The notes below the pieces were generated by a model, which was not told the DNA's origin, did no database searches, and saw only the letters and a list, made by a program, of their open reading frames with translations. From 3107 sp965216225 (GTDB lineage Bacteria; Pseudomonadota; Alphaproteobacteria; Rhodobacterales; Rhodobacteraceae), in contig CBDCFF010000019.1 in the NCBI GenBank assembly GCA_965216225.1, positions 9,312 through 73,311 of the forward strand: 64,000 nucleotides of DNA. The letters are read 5' to 3'. How positions within the stretch are numbered: the first letter of the stretch is position 1; every line of letters begins with the position of its first letter. This document shows positions 1 through 8,457 of this stretch, one piece after another. The position numbers and the translations under genes are program-made.

Positions 1-410
1 CGAACACCTTCATCGGGTCCGGCCTGTTCGACATGCCGGGCCTGATGGCCGAGGGGCACCGCATCGGCCTGGCGACGGATACCGGCGGCGGATCGAGCTT
101 TTCGATGTTGCGGACGATGGCGGCGGCGTATGAAATCGGTCAACTCAGGGGGATGCCGTTACACCCGGCGCAACTCTACTGGCTGGCGACGGCGGGATCG
201 GCGCGGTCGCTCCGGCTTGATGACAGGATCGGCAACCTGTTTTCGGGCGCCGAGGCGGATATTGTCGTGCTGGACCTGAATTCCACCGATGCGATCCGGC
301 AGCGGGCCGACCGTGCGCAGACGGAATGGGAGCTTCTGTTCCCGACCATCATGATGGGCGATGACCGCGCGATACGCGCGACCTGGGTAAATGGCGTGCA
401 GCGTGTCTAG
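1..410 (+). CDS. guaD: Guanine deaminase, C-terminal part (5' end outside window)
   Basis: Hydrolyses guanine to xanthine and ammonia in purine salvage. The reading frame is open from base 3 and gives about 135 residues of the C-terminal part of an amidohydrolase-fold enzyme. Family features seen are GSGLFD, then the metal-site stretch ATDTGGGSSFSML, then a composite-domain segment with EADIVVLD and a C-terminal GDDRAI. The TAG stop at 408-410 is part of the CTAG into which the neighbouring IS630 inserted, and the same TAG would be present without the element, so the protein end is intact. A related amidohydrolase is possible, but SFSMLRTM and GDDRAI favour GuaD. Confidence 0.85.
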   Translation, partial: NTFIGSGLFDMPGLMAEGHRIGLATDTGGGSSFSMLRTMAAAYEIGQLRGMPLHPAQLYWLATAGSARSLRLDDRIGNLFSGAEADIVVLDLNSTDAIRQRADRAQTEWELLFPTIMMGDDRAIRATWVNGVQRV

Positions 411-416
411 AGTCCT

Positions 417-989
417 TCACATTTTGACTGAAGCATAGCCTGTGTTTTCGAGGTAGTTTTGGCATTCCTGTTGTGTGATTGATCCGACGAGGCGTCCAAC
501 GTATCGCCAGGCCTCTTCACTGGTTCGTTTCCGAGCCATCCGCATCCAGTGTTTGATCTTGGCGAATGTCTGCTCGATCGGGTTCAGGTCTGGCGAGTAT
601 GGTGGCAGGAACCACACCCGCGCGCCTGCCGCCTTGATGGCATCGCGCACGGCTTTCGATTTATGGCAGCCGAGGTTGTCCATGATGACGATATCGCCGG
701 GCTTCAGTGCAGGGACAAGCAGTTGATCGATATAGGCACGGAAGGACTGCCCGTTGATCGGGCCGTCAAAGACACAGGGCGCCGTCAATTGATCGCAGCG
801 CAAGGCAGCAATGAACGTCATGGTGTTCCAGTGGCCATGGGGCGCAAAGCCGTGCAGGCGTTTGCCTTTTGGTCCCCAGCCGCGCAGCGGAGCCATGTTG
901 GTCTTGATCCAGGTTTCATCAATGAAGACCAGCTTGCGCGGATCGAGTTGACGCATGACCCCCTTCCAGCGCTTTCGCCGGCGGGCCAC
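417..989 (-). CDS. IS630 transposase, catalytic frame (ISa copy 1)
   Basis: 190-residue catalytic domain starting at a GTG (MARRRKRWKG). The DDE triad is visible as FIDETWIK, VIMDNLGCHK and PDLNPIEQTF, with 34 residues between the second Asp and the Glu, the usual spacing for part of the IS630 family. The frame is also open upstream (ALERARADVARRR), so it is probably made as a fusion with the N-terminal frame. It stops seven bases inside the element end. Confidence 0.88.
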   Translation of the reverse strand: MARRRKRWKGVMRQLDPRKLVFIDETWIKTNMAPLRGWGPKGKRLHGFAPHGHWNTMTFIAALRCDQLTAPCVFDGPINGQSFRAYIDQLLVPALKPGDIVIMDNLGCHKSKAVRDAIKAAGARVWFLPPYSPDLNPIEQTFAKIKHWMRMARKRTSEEAWRYVGRLVGSITQQECQNYLENTGYASVKM

Positions 990-1005
990 ATCGGCTCGGG
1001 CCCGC

Positions 1006-1365
1006 TCAAGGGCGAGCAGTGTTTTTTTTGAAGCTCAGCCCCTCGCGGCGCATGAAGTGCCAGACCGCATTGTGGGACACCTTGACGCCCCGCTTCGCCA
1101 GCATGTCTTTCAGACCATGCAGCGTCAGGTGCGGCGTGCGGTTGATCTGCTCCAGGATAAAATCACGGTGGGGTTCAAGGATAATCCTGCGGTGGCCACC
1201 CATCTTGCCAGGCGCCACGCTGCCAGTCTCGCGATATCGCTGGCGCCACTTGATCACCGAAGAAACAGCCACCGAGAAACGGGCAGCCACAACACGTGCC
1301 GTCTCGCCGGAAACAACAGCTGCTACTGCACGCTCCCGAAGATCATTCGAATAGGGTTTTACCAT
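1006..1365 (-). CDS. IS630 transposase, N-terminal frame (ISa copy 1)
   Basis: 119-residue N-terminal part of an IS630-family transposase with an N-terminal helix-turn-helix region (SNDLRERAVAAVVSGETARV onward) and the following linker. I start it at MVKPYSND because a GGAGG ribosome-binding site precedes that ATG; an upstream in-frame start exists at 1404. The frame ends soon after FKK, where a run of eight A shifts it out of the catalytic frame. Seven or ten A would give one open frame continuing KTLLALERARAD. An active full-length protein therefore needs frameshifting or transcript slippage. Confidence 0.85.
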   Translation of the reverse strand: MVKPYSNDLRERAVAAVVSGETARVVAARFSVAVSSVIKWRQRYRETGSVAPGKMGGHRRIILEPHRDFILEQINRTPHLTLHGLKDMLAKRGVKVSHNAVWHFMRREGLSFKKNTARP

Positions 1366-1457
1366 GCATGCCGGCCTCCAGTCCCGGCACGCAGTTTGAA
1401 TCACAATTCAACGAAAAACGGAATCCCGAGATTCAAACAAATGATGAACCGCTCTAG

Positions 1458-1796
1458 CGGATTGAATCCAACACTTGGAACCCTCTCTTTCCGGCGGCTT
1501 CCACAGGTCTTCGACCTTCGCTGCCAGGAGTCCTCAAATGGAAGGTGAATTTGCGATCAGCAACTGCCGCAGCAGGGCCCGGAAGATCATGACGCCAGCA
1601 TAAGCATGTCTAATGCACATCTATCGCTCATGGCGTACTGGTCATGGGCGACAGAATGGGAAGCCGAGGGCGATCCGAGTTCAACCTGCCTACGGCCTCA
1701 CCCGTTGTCAGTGCCACCAAAAGAAAACACCGAAAAACACCATCAGCACCACTCCCTTCAACCATCCTAATCCAGACATTTCAATAATTCCCAGTC
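1458..1796. other. Host DNA between two IS630 copies, no confident gene
   Basis: About 340 bp of original intergenic DNA between the guaD stop and the pheT stop, bounded by a CTAG on each side. Removing both elements leaves guaD and pheT convergent with this segment between them. It is less GC-rich than its neighbours. A minus-strand stretch reading roughly FRALLRQLLIANS then stop could be decayed coding sequence, but I cannot place it in a family. Confidence 0.5.
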
Positions 1797-1959
1797 TAGA
1801 GTCCTTCACATTTTGACTGAAGCATAGCCTGTGTTTTCGAGGTAGTTTTGGCATTCCTGTTGTGTGATTGATCGTAAGCGTCTGGTCTGGCTGCCCTGCC
1901 TGAGGCCGCAGATGTCAGATAGTATCCATGATCGTTAATGGACATTATCGAGGTCAGAT

Positions 1960-2310
1960 GTGGGCAGGAAGAAGCGCCGGAACTGGAGCAATAACGAGAA
2001 GCGGATGATCTGTGCGCAAACGCGGGTTCCGGGGATTTCGGTTAGTCAGGTTGCGCGGCGGTATGATGTGAATGCCAATCTCGTGTTTACGTGGCTGAGG
2101 GATGGGCGGTTTTCGCCTGATGGCGATACACGGAAGCAGGTTTTCTTTCTGCCGGTCGAGATAATTTCGGATGTGCGGCATGAAGCCGCGCCGCCGGTTG
2201 TGGCATGCGGCAGGATTGGGTTTGATCTTGTTTGCGGGCCCCGGCTTTGTGTCAGCGGGACTTACGATCCCGATGCCCTTGCCGGCCTGATCCGTGGCTT
2301 GTCCGGATGA
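1960..2310 (+). CDS. tnpA: IS66 accessory protein TnpA
   Basis: 116-residue small basic protein of the IS66 OrfA type, starting at GTG (MGRKKRRNWSN). Residues about 10-50 form an HTH-like segment (NEKRMICAQT, VSQVARRYDVNANLVFTWLR) expected to bind DNA. It is required with TnpB and TnpC for transposition in studied members. Its TGA overlaps the ATG of tnpB (ATGA). Confidence 0.88.
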   Translation: MGRKKRRNWSNNEKRMICAQTRVPGISVSQVARRYDVNANLVFTWLRDGRFSPDGDTRKQVFFLPVEIISDVRHEAAPPVVACGRIGFDLVCGPRLCVSGTYDPDALAGLIRGLSG

Positions 2311-2654
2311 TCCCGGTACCGTCGAACACGAAGGTGTGGCTGGCTGCCGGGGTAACGGATATGCGCCGGGGGTTTGCGACGCTGGCGGCTCAGGCGGAAC
2401 AGACGCTGAAGCAGAACCCTTATTGCGGCCACATGTTCGTTTTCCGTGGACGGCGTGGCGATCTGATCAAGATCATTTGGTGGGACGGTCAGGGGGCCTG
2501 TCTGTTCTCCAGGCGATTGGAGAAGGGCCGGTTTGTCTGGCCTTCTGCAAAAGACGGCAAAGTCGCATTGACACCGGCCCAGTTGGCGATGCTTCTGGAG
2601 GGCATTGACTGGCGTATTCCGCAGCGCACATGGCGGCCATTGAAGGCGGGATAA
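2307..2654 (+). CDS. tnpB: IS66 accessory protein TnpB
   Basis: 115 residues from the ATG that overlaps the tnpA stop. The family core is plain: VTDMRRGFATL, then CGHMFVFRGRRGD, then KIIWWDGQGACLF, then RLEKGRFVWP and a C-terminal LLEGIDWRIP. Normal length for IS66 Orf2. The exact biochemical role is not settled. A decayed relative of the same family is at 63480-63905. Confidence 0.92.
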   Translation: MIPVPSNTKVWLAAGVTDMRRGFATLAAQAEQTLKQNPYCGHMFVFRGRRGDLIKIIWWDGQGACLFSRRLEKGRFVWPSAKDGKVALTPAQLAMLLEGIDWRIPQRTWRPLKAG

Positions 2655-2714
2655 TCTGGCCGGATCAGTGATTTGGGGATTCCCTAAAGCCCGTTGATTT
2701 GCCAGGTTTTGGCC

Positions 2715-4241
2715 ATGATCGATGTGGCCCGAGCCTTACCGGAAGACCCCGATGAGTTGCGTGCTTTCACGCAGCTTCTGCTGGCCGAGGTGAAGTCTCA
2801 GGCGATGTTGATCGAGAAGCTCAGGCACCAGTTATCCGGGCATCGCACACATAGGTTTGGCAGCAAATCCGAGAGCATCGAGCAGCTGCAACTGGCCCTG
2901 GAGAGCAGTGAGATTGCAACGGCAGCGATGACAGCCAGGTTACGCCTGCCTGAAGAGGAGCCGCCCAAAGACAAACCCAAGCGCCGCCCGATCCCGGATC
3001 ATATACCGCGCCAGCACATCGAACTGGCCACCGGAGATGATGCCTGTGCGGATTGTGGTGGCAAGCTGCGCCGCCTGGGCGAGGATGTGACCGAGGAACT
3101 GGAATATGTTCCGGGGCGCTTCATCGTGAACCGCATCACCCGGCCCCGCTTTGCCTGTTCGGGCTGCGACAGCTTCACCCAGGCACAGCTGCCATCGCGC
3201 CCGATTGAGCGCGGGCGTCCTGGACCAGGACTGTTGGCCCATGTTCTGGTCAGCAAATATGCCGATCATCTGCCGCTCTACCGGCAAAGCCGGATATTCG
3301 AGCGCGACGGGCTTGACCTTGACCGCTCAACGCTGGCCGATTGGGTGGGCAAATCCACGGCCCTACTGGAGCCACTGGCCGTTGCCATCGGACGACATGT
3401 GCAAGCAGGCCAGGCATTGTTTGCCGATGATACGCCGATCAAAATGCTAACGCCCGGGGCAGGCAAAACCCAGACCGCCCGCCTATGGACTTACATACGC
3501 GATGAGCGCCCCTGGGACAGCGAGGCGCCGCCTGCTGCCTGGTATCAGTTCTCGCCGGACCGCAGGGGTCAGCATCCCAAGGATCACTTGAAGAGATACC
3601 AGGGCTGGATGCATGCGGACGGCTATTCCGGATTCAACGACCTCTACCGTTCTGGCGACATCCGCGAGGTCGCCTGCATGGCCCACATCCGGCGCAAGTT
3701 CGTCGATGTGCATAAAGCCCAGGGCTCGGCCATCGCCGAAGAGGCGATCAAGCGGATAGCAGGGCTCTACGCTATCGAGAAAGAGGCCCGTGGATCGCCG
3801 CCGGATCAGCGTACCGCCATACGGCAGGCCGAGGCCAGACCCGTCTTCGATGACCTGGGCAATTGGCTGGGTGCCCAACTGCCCGCTATCTCTGGCAAAT
3901 CGCCACTTGCAGGGGCCATCCGTTATGCGCTGACCCGGTTGCCACGGCTCCGGCCATACCTTGAACATGGCCATCTCGAGATCGACAATAATGCGGCCGA
4001 GCGGGCCATCAGAGGTATTGCTTTGGGGCGCAAGAACTACCTCTTCGTTGGATCACCGGCAGGCGGCAAAGCCGCTGCCATCGCCTATACGCTGATTGAA
4101 ACCGCCAAACTGAACAACGTTGATCCGCAGGGCTGGCTGGCCGACACTCTGGCCCGCATCCCGGATTGCAAGATCACCAAGGTCGACGACCTGCTGCCAT
4201 GGAACATGGGCAGCCACCATCACATGAAAGACGCTGCATGA
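2715..4241 (+). CDS. tnpC: IS66 DDE transposase TnpC
   Basis: 508 residues from the ATG at 2715; a TTG seven codons upstream is an alternative. An N-terminal leucine-rich coiled segment (about 1-60) is followed by a zinc-ribbon region (CADCGGKLRRLG, FACSGCDSF). The catalytic domain has LFADDTPI, MHADGYSGF and a C-terminal LEIDNNAAERAIR carrying the acidic residues. It looks intact and full length. Its stop overlaps the ATG of the next gene (ATGA). Confidence 0.93.
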   Translation: MIDVARALPEDPDELRAFTQLLLAEVKSQAMLIEKLRHQLSGHRTHRFGSKSESIEQLQLALESSEIATAAMTARLRLPEEEPPKDKPKRRPIPDHIPRQHIELATGDDACADCGGKLRRLGEDVTEELEYVPGRFIVNRITRPRFACSGCDSFTQAQLPSRPIERGRPGPGLLAHVLVSKYADHLPLYRQSRIFERDGLDLDRSTLADWVGKSTALLEPLAVAIGRHVQAGQALFADDTPIKMLTPGAGKTQTARLWTYIRDERPWDSEAPPAAWYQFSPDRRGQHPKDHLKRYQGWMHADGYSGFNDLYRSGDIREVACMAHIRRKFVDVHKAQGSAIAEEAIKRIAGLYAIEKEARGSPPDQRTAIRQAEARPVFDDLGNWLGAQLPAISGKSPLAGAIRYALTRLPRLRPYLEHGHLEIDNNAAERAIRGIALGRKNYLFVGSPAGGKAAAIAYTLIETAKLNNVDPQGWLADTLARIPDCKITKVDDLLPWNMGSHHHMKDAA

Positions 4242-4827
4242 GCATCATCGAGATCAAAGTCACCCTGCAAGACATCGAGCCCGCTGTCACCCGCACCCTG
4301 CAGGTGCCTGCCGATATCCGGCTGGACCGGCTGCACCTGACACTGCAGGTGGCCATGGGCTGGACCAACTCGCATCTCTACATGTTCGAAGCAGCCCGCG
4401 CCACATGGGGTATCGCGGACCCCGATTTTGGCGGCGAGGACCGGCCCGCCAACAAAACCACTCTGGGCCAAGTCATCGAGGACACCGGCAAAAAGACGAT
4501 CAACTACATCTACGATTTTGGCGACAACTGGGAACACAGGATCAAGATCGGCAGGATCACCGATCCCGTCCCTGGCGAACTCTATCCCAGACTAATCGAG
4601 GTCATCGGTAAATGCCCGCCCGAAGACGTCGGGGGCTTCCTTGTGCTGCGCGACAAACAAGGTGAGAATCCAGCGTCAATCAGGATGAGAACGCGTGTGC
4701 GGGGGCTCGCAGGGAGGGCGTAGCCCGACTGGGGAGGCCCCGCACACGCGTTTTGCCCTTTTGGGGCGGGCCTGACGGTTGTGGCCGGCTCGGATAAGGA
4801 ATGATTTTCTGTGCAAGGGGATCGTTC

Positions 4828-6348
4828 ATGCCGGGCTGTCATGTCACTGACCAACAAATGAGGCTCTTCATGACGCTCAGATCGACCCATTCCGTTGCCG
4901 TTGCCGCTGCCAAGGCGGGGATCAGCCAGGCAACGGGCTATCGGCTGCAAGCTGACCCAATTTTACCATCACAGAAGAAGGCCCCTCGCGGCCGGCGGCG
5001 TCCGGACCCGCTGGCGGACATTTTTGATGCGGAGGTCGTGCCGCTTCTGCGGTCCTCACCGGGGATCCGACCTGTGGCGGTTTACGAGGAGCTTCTGCGT
5101 CGGCATTCTGATCTGGGTACGGGCATCCGACGGACTCTGGAGCGACGGATACGCGCCTGGAATGCGGAACACGGCCCTGAACAGGACGTCATTTTCCGGC
5201 AGACCCACACACCGGGCAAAATGGGCCTGTCGGATTTCACCGCCATGGGCAAGTTGGGTGTGACCATTGCCGGTGAGGCACTGGGCCATCGACTGTATCA
5301 CTTCCGGCTTGCCTATAGCGGGTTTCAGCACGCCCACGTCGTGCTGGGCGGCGAAAGCTATGTGGCGCTGGCTGAGGGATTGCAGAACGCCCTCTGGACG
5401 CTCGGCGGCGTGCCACACAATCATAGAACTGACAGCCTGTCGGCGGCCTTCAAGAACCTGGATAAGTCATCCCGGGCCGATCTAACCGACCGCTTCGACG
5501 CCCTGTGCAACCATTATGGAATGACGCCGACGCGCAACAACAAGGGCGTCGCACACGAGAACGGTTCCATCGAGAGCCCCAATGGGCATCTGAAGCGCAC
5601 CATTGAGGACGCGCTGGTCATGCGTGGGTCGCGCGACTTCGAAAGCTTGCAAGATTATCGTCGCTTCATCGACGAGATCGTGGGCCGGATCAACGCCCGC
5701 AATGCCAAGCGTATCGATGCGGAACGTGCGAGCCTCAGACCTTTGCCGACGCGGCGGACCACGGATTACGAGGAGATCACGTTGCGCGTCACTTCCTCCG
5801 GGGGCTTCACCTTGCGCAAGGTGTTCTACACCGTGCCATCCCGGTTGATCGGGCATCAGCTGCGGGTTCGGCTCTACGATGATCGGTTGGAGCTGTTCCT
5901 GGGAAGCTCTGCCCTGCTAACGCTGACACGCGGACGAGCCTCGAGCACCGGGAGCCATGGGCACGTGGTCAATTACCACCACGTCATCCACTCCTTGCGC
6001 AAAAAGCCCATGGCGCTGATGGGGCTGGTCTATCGGGATCAGCTATTCCCGCGCCGGGCGTTCCGTAACATGTTCGCATTCCTGCTGGAGCAGACCAGTG
6101 AGAAGGCGGCGTGTCGCATGGTTGTCGATCTTCTGGCGCTGGCACACGAGCGGGGCTGCGAGGCTGAATTGGCAGCGCAGCTTGAGGAGGACCTTCGCCA
6201 GAAGCGCCCGCCTGACATGGCGGCCCTACGCGCAGTGTTTAGCCCATCACAAGACGCACTCCCCCAAGTCGCGGTGCAACTGGCCGACCTGTCATCTTAC
6301 GACCAGTTGGTCGGCGGTACGCCATCCGCTCAGGAGGTGACAGCATGA
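4828..6348 (+). CDS. istA: IS21 transposase IstA
   Basis: About 506 residues of the IS21 DDE integrase. An N-terminal HTH (AVAAAKAGISQATGYRL) is followed by a retroviral-type core with LSDFTAMGK, HRTDSLSAAF and AHENGSIESPNGHLK carrying the catalytic acids. I prefer the ATG at 4828, after AAGGGG, over 4801. It overlaps istB by four bases, the usual istA-istB coupling. No break seen. Confidence 0.93.
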   Translation: MPGCHVTDQQMRLFMTLRSTHSVAVAAAKAGISQATGYRLQADPILPSQKKAPRGRRRPDPLADIFDAEVVPLLRSSPGIRPVAVYEELLRRHSDLGTGIRRTLERRIRAWNAEHGPEQDVIFRQTHTPGKMGLSDFTAMGKLGVTIAGEALGHRLYHFRLAYSGFQHAHVVLGGESYVALAEGLQNALWTLGGVPHNHRTDSLSAAFKNLDKSSRADLTDRFDALCNHYGMTPTRNNKGVAHENGSIESPNGHLKRTIEDALVMRGSRDFESLQDYRRFIDEIVGRINARNAKRIDAERASLRPLPTRRTTDYEEITLRVTSSGGFTLRKVFYTVPSRLIGHQLRVRLYDDRLELFLGSSALLTLTRGRASSTGSHGHVVNYHHVIHSLRKKPMALMGLVYRDQLFPRRAFRNMFAFLLEQTSEKAACRMVVDLLALAHERGCEAELAAQLEEDLRQKRPPDMAALRAVFSPSQDALPQVAVQLADLSSYDQLVGGTPSAQEVTA

Positions 6349-7154
6349 CATCGCCCCAGACCGATACCGCCCGCCTAACCTTGGCTCTGACCGAATTGCG
6401 CTTGCCAGCCATCAAGGCGCTATGGCCGCGCTTTGCGGAACAAGCCGACAAGGAAGGCTGGCCCGCCGCTCGGATGCTCAGCACCCTGGTGGAGCATGAA
6501 CTGGCTGAACGAGATCGCCGTCGTATCGAGCGACATCTCGCACAGGCACGCCTGTTGCCCGGAAAAACGATCGACACCTTCGACTTCACAGCCGTCCCCA
6601 TGCTGTCCAAGGCCCATGTCAGTGCGATCACCGCTGGCGACAGCTGGATCGGAAAGGGCGGCAACATCCTGCTGTTTGGGCCGCCAGGTGTGGGCAAATC
6701 ACATCTCGGCTCAGCCATCGGGCTCGCCCTTGTCGAGCAAGGCTACCGCGTCCTATTCAGCCGCACCACCGATCTGGTCCAGAAACTCCAACAGGCCCGC
6801 CGCGATCTCGTCCTCGAAAGTGCCATTGCAAAGCTCGACAAATTCCATCTGCTGATCCTCGATGACATCACCTACGTCACCAAGGATCAGGCTGAAACCA
6901 GTGTGCTCTTCGAACTCATCAGCGCGAGATATGAACGCCGCTCAATGTTGATCACGGCCAACCAGCCCTTCGGGGAGTGGAATGCGATTTTTCCAGACCC
7001 GGCCATGACATTGGCCGCCGTCGACAGGCTCGTGCACCACGCAACCATCTTCGAGATGAATGTCGAAAGCTACCGGCGAAGAGCAGCACAAAAGGCAAAG
7101 GGGCCGGGAAGGCCTGCACAAAAAGCCACACCGGAAAACACCAAAGCTGATTGA
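6345..7154 (+). CDS. istB: IS21 helper ATPase IstB
   Basis: 269-residue AAA+ ATPase that assists IstA in target capture. Walker A is GPPGVGKSH and Walker B is LLILDDI, with a C-terminal basic tail (RRRAAQKAKGPGRPAQK). Length is normal for the family. The ATG overlaps the istA stop. The 127 bp after its stop are the right terminal repeats of the element. Confidence 0.95.
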   Translation: MTSPQTDTARLTLALTELRLPAIKALWPRFAEQADKEGWPAARMLSTLVEHELAERDRRRIERHLAQARLLPGKTIDTFDFTAVPMLSKAHVSAITAGDSWIGKGGNILLFGPPGVGKSHLGSAIGLALVEQGYRVLFSRTTDLVQKLQQARRDLVLESAIAKLDKFHLLILDDITYVTKDQAETSVLFELISARYERRSMLITANQPFGEWNAIFPDPAMTLAAVDRLVHHATIFEMNVESYRRRAAQKAKGPGRPAQKATPENTKAD

Positions 7155-7820
7155 CGCTCCGCGACAATCAAAAAACAAACCCCTTGATCGCGGCACAAAA
7201 GCCCGGCATCGTCCCAAACGTCGCGACCAAGGATTCTCATCCTGATTGACGCGCACTTCTCATCTTGATTGTCGCGCTACATCCTTGGCTACTACGGGTT
7301 CCTCGATGCCATGGCCGATCCAAAGCATCCAGAGCACGATCATCTCAAAGACTGGTATGGCGGCACCTTCGATCCCAATCAGCCCGAAACCGACAAACTC
7401 AAACTCGAAGTCCTCAGTCTCGCAAAACGCTGGAAGCCCGGAAAACCAAGGAAATAAGGCTGTCAGACCGGACGCTTACGATTGATCCGACGAGGCGTCC
7501 AACGTATCGCCAGGCCTCTTCACTGGTTCGTTTCCGAGCCATCCGCATCCAGTGTTTGATCTTGGCGAATGTCTGCTCGATCGGGTTCAGGTCTGGCGAG
7601 TATGGTGGCAGGAACCACACCCGCGCGCCTGCCGCCTTGATGGCATCGCGCACGGCTTTCGATTTATGGCAGCCGAGGTTGTCCATGATGACGATATCGC
7701 CGGGCTTCAGTGCAGGGACAAGCAGTTGATCGATATAGGCACGGAAGGACTGCCCGTTGATCGGGCCGTCAAAGACACAGGGCGCCGTCAATTGATCGCA
7801 GCGCAAGGCAGCAATGAACG

Positions 7821-8369
7821 TCATGGTGTTCCAGTGGCCATGGGGCGCAAAGCCGTGCAGGCGTTTGCCTTTTGGTCCCCAGCCGCGCAGCGGAGCCATG
7901 TTGGTCTTGATCCAGGTTTCATCAATGAAGACCAGCTTGCGCGGATCGAGTTGACGCATGACCCCCTTCCAGCGCTTTCGCCGGCGGGCCACATCGGCTC
8001 GGGCCCGCTCAAGGGCGAGCAGTGTTTTTTTTTGAAGCTCAGCCCCTCGCGGCGCATGAAGTGCCAGACCGCATTGTGGGACACCTTGACGCCCCGCTTC
8101 GCCAGCATGTCTTTCAGACCATGCAGCGTCAGGTGCGGCGTGCGGTTGATCTGCTCCAGGATAAAATCACGGTGGGGTTCAAGGATAATCCTGCGGTGGC
8201 CACCCATCTTGCCAGGCGCCACGCTGCCAGTCTCGCGATATCGCTGGCGCCACTTGATCACCGAAGAAACAGCCACCGAGAAACGGGCAGCCACAACACG
8301 TGCCGTCTCGCCGGAAACAACAGCTGCTACTGCACGCTCCCGAAGATCATTCGAATAGGGTTTTACCAT
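7821..8369 (-). CDS. IS630 transposase, N-terminal frame (ISa copy 2)
   Basis: Same N-terminal HTH part as in copy 1, starting at MVKPYSND. Here the homopolymer has nine A (8024-8032), so after FKKK the zero frame runs on for a further stretch (HCSPLSGPEPMW onward) that is out of frame with the catalytic domain and has no family likeness. A -1 frameshift, or slippage to ten A, would restore the fusion. The useful part ends near 8024. Confidence 0.75.
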   Translation of the reverse strand: MVKPYSNDLRERAVAAVVSGETARVVAARFSVAVSSVIKWRQRYRETGSVAPGKMGGHRRIILEPHRDFILEQINRTPHLTLHGLKDMLAKRGVKVSHNAVWHFMRREGLSFKKKHCSPLSGPEPMWPAGESAGRGSCVNSIRASWSSLMKPGSRPTWLRCAAGDQKANACTALRPMATGTP

Positions 8370-8457
8370 GCATGCCGGCCTCCAGTCCCGGCACGCAGTT
8401 TGAATCACAATTCAACGAAAAACGGAATCCCGAGATTCAAACAAATGATGAACCGCT

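Larger units (their letters stand above)
410..1454 (-). mobile_element. IS630-family element, first type ('ISa'), copy 1
   Basis: 1045 bp flanked by TA at 408-409 and 1455-1456, both inside CTAG. The ends are imperfect inverted repeats: left GAGTCCTTCACATTTT, right (reverse complement) GAGCGGTTCATCATTT. It carries a two-frame DD34E transposase on the minus strand. Two more copies lie at 1799-8458 and 36686-37731; both have 1046 bp of element sequence. The one-base difference is in the homopolymer where the two reading frames meet (eight A here, nine A in the others). It sits on the guaD stop codon, convergent with guaD. Confidence 0.93.
4644..7281 (+). mobile_element. IS21-family element inside IS66
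   Basis: 2638 bp with TG at the left end and CA at the right, flanked by TCCTTG at 4638-4643 and 7282-7287. Left end TGCTGCGCGACAAACAAG; right end reverse-complemented TGTAGCGCGACAATCAAG. Both ends carry a further inner repeat, GCGTCAATCAGGATGAGAA, about 25 bp in, the multiple terminal binding sites usual in IS21. Carries istA and istB. It is the youngest layer of the three-level nest. Confidence 0.95.
4238..7457 (+). pseudogene. pRiA4b ORF-3-like protein of IS66, split by IS21
   Basis: The first part, 4238-4643, starts MSIIEIKVTLQD and has the family segment YIYDFGDNWEH near its middle. The second part, 7288-7457, encodes GYYGFLDAMADP and ends LAKRWKPGKP. Removing the IS21 plus one TCCTTG joins the two in frame into 576 nt, 191 residues, reading PPEDVGGFLGYYGFLD at the seam. 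This type of protein is often carried by IS66 elements as a passenger; its function is unknown. The left part alone reads into IS21 and stops at 4723. Confidence 0.9.
1874..7479 (+). mobile_element. IS66-family element inside ISa copy 2, interrupted by IS21
   Basis: Ends are GTAAGCGTCTGGTCTG at the left and, reverse-complemented, GTAAGCGTCCGGTCTG at the right. The 8-bp target duplication GATTGATC is at 1866-1873 and 7480-7487. Without the IS21 insert and its duplication the element is 2962 bp. Genes in order are tnpA, tnpB, tnpC and a pRiA4b ORF-3-like gene, all on the plus strand with start/stop overlaps at two of the three junctions. The IS21 at 4644-7281 splits the fourth gene only. Confidence 0.95.
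1806..7992 (-). pseudogene. IS630 transposase catalytic frame (ISa copy 2), split by IS66
   Basis: The catalytic frame begins at 7992 (MARRRKRWKG), runs to 7488, and its last residues and stop lie at 1873-1806 on the far side of the IS66 element. The DDE residues are all on the 7488-7992 side; only about 22 C-terminal residues are cut off. With IS66 in place the frame continues into IS66 terminal sequence and ends with a foreign tail (SVRSDSLISLVFRASS). Confidence 0.88.

Noticed and set aside
549..1031. Plus-strand frames inside ISa (also at 7552-8358 and 36786-37592)
   Set aside because: Antisense to the IS630 transposase, repeated in each copy simply because the element is repeated.
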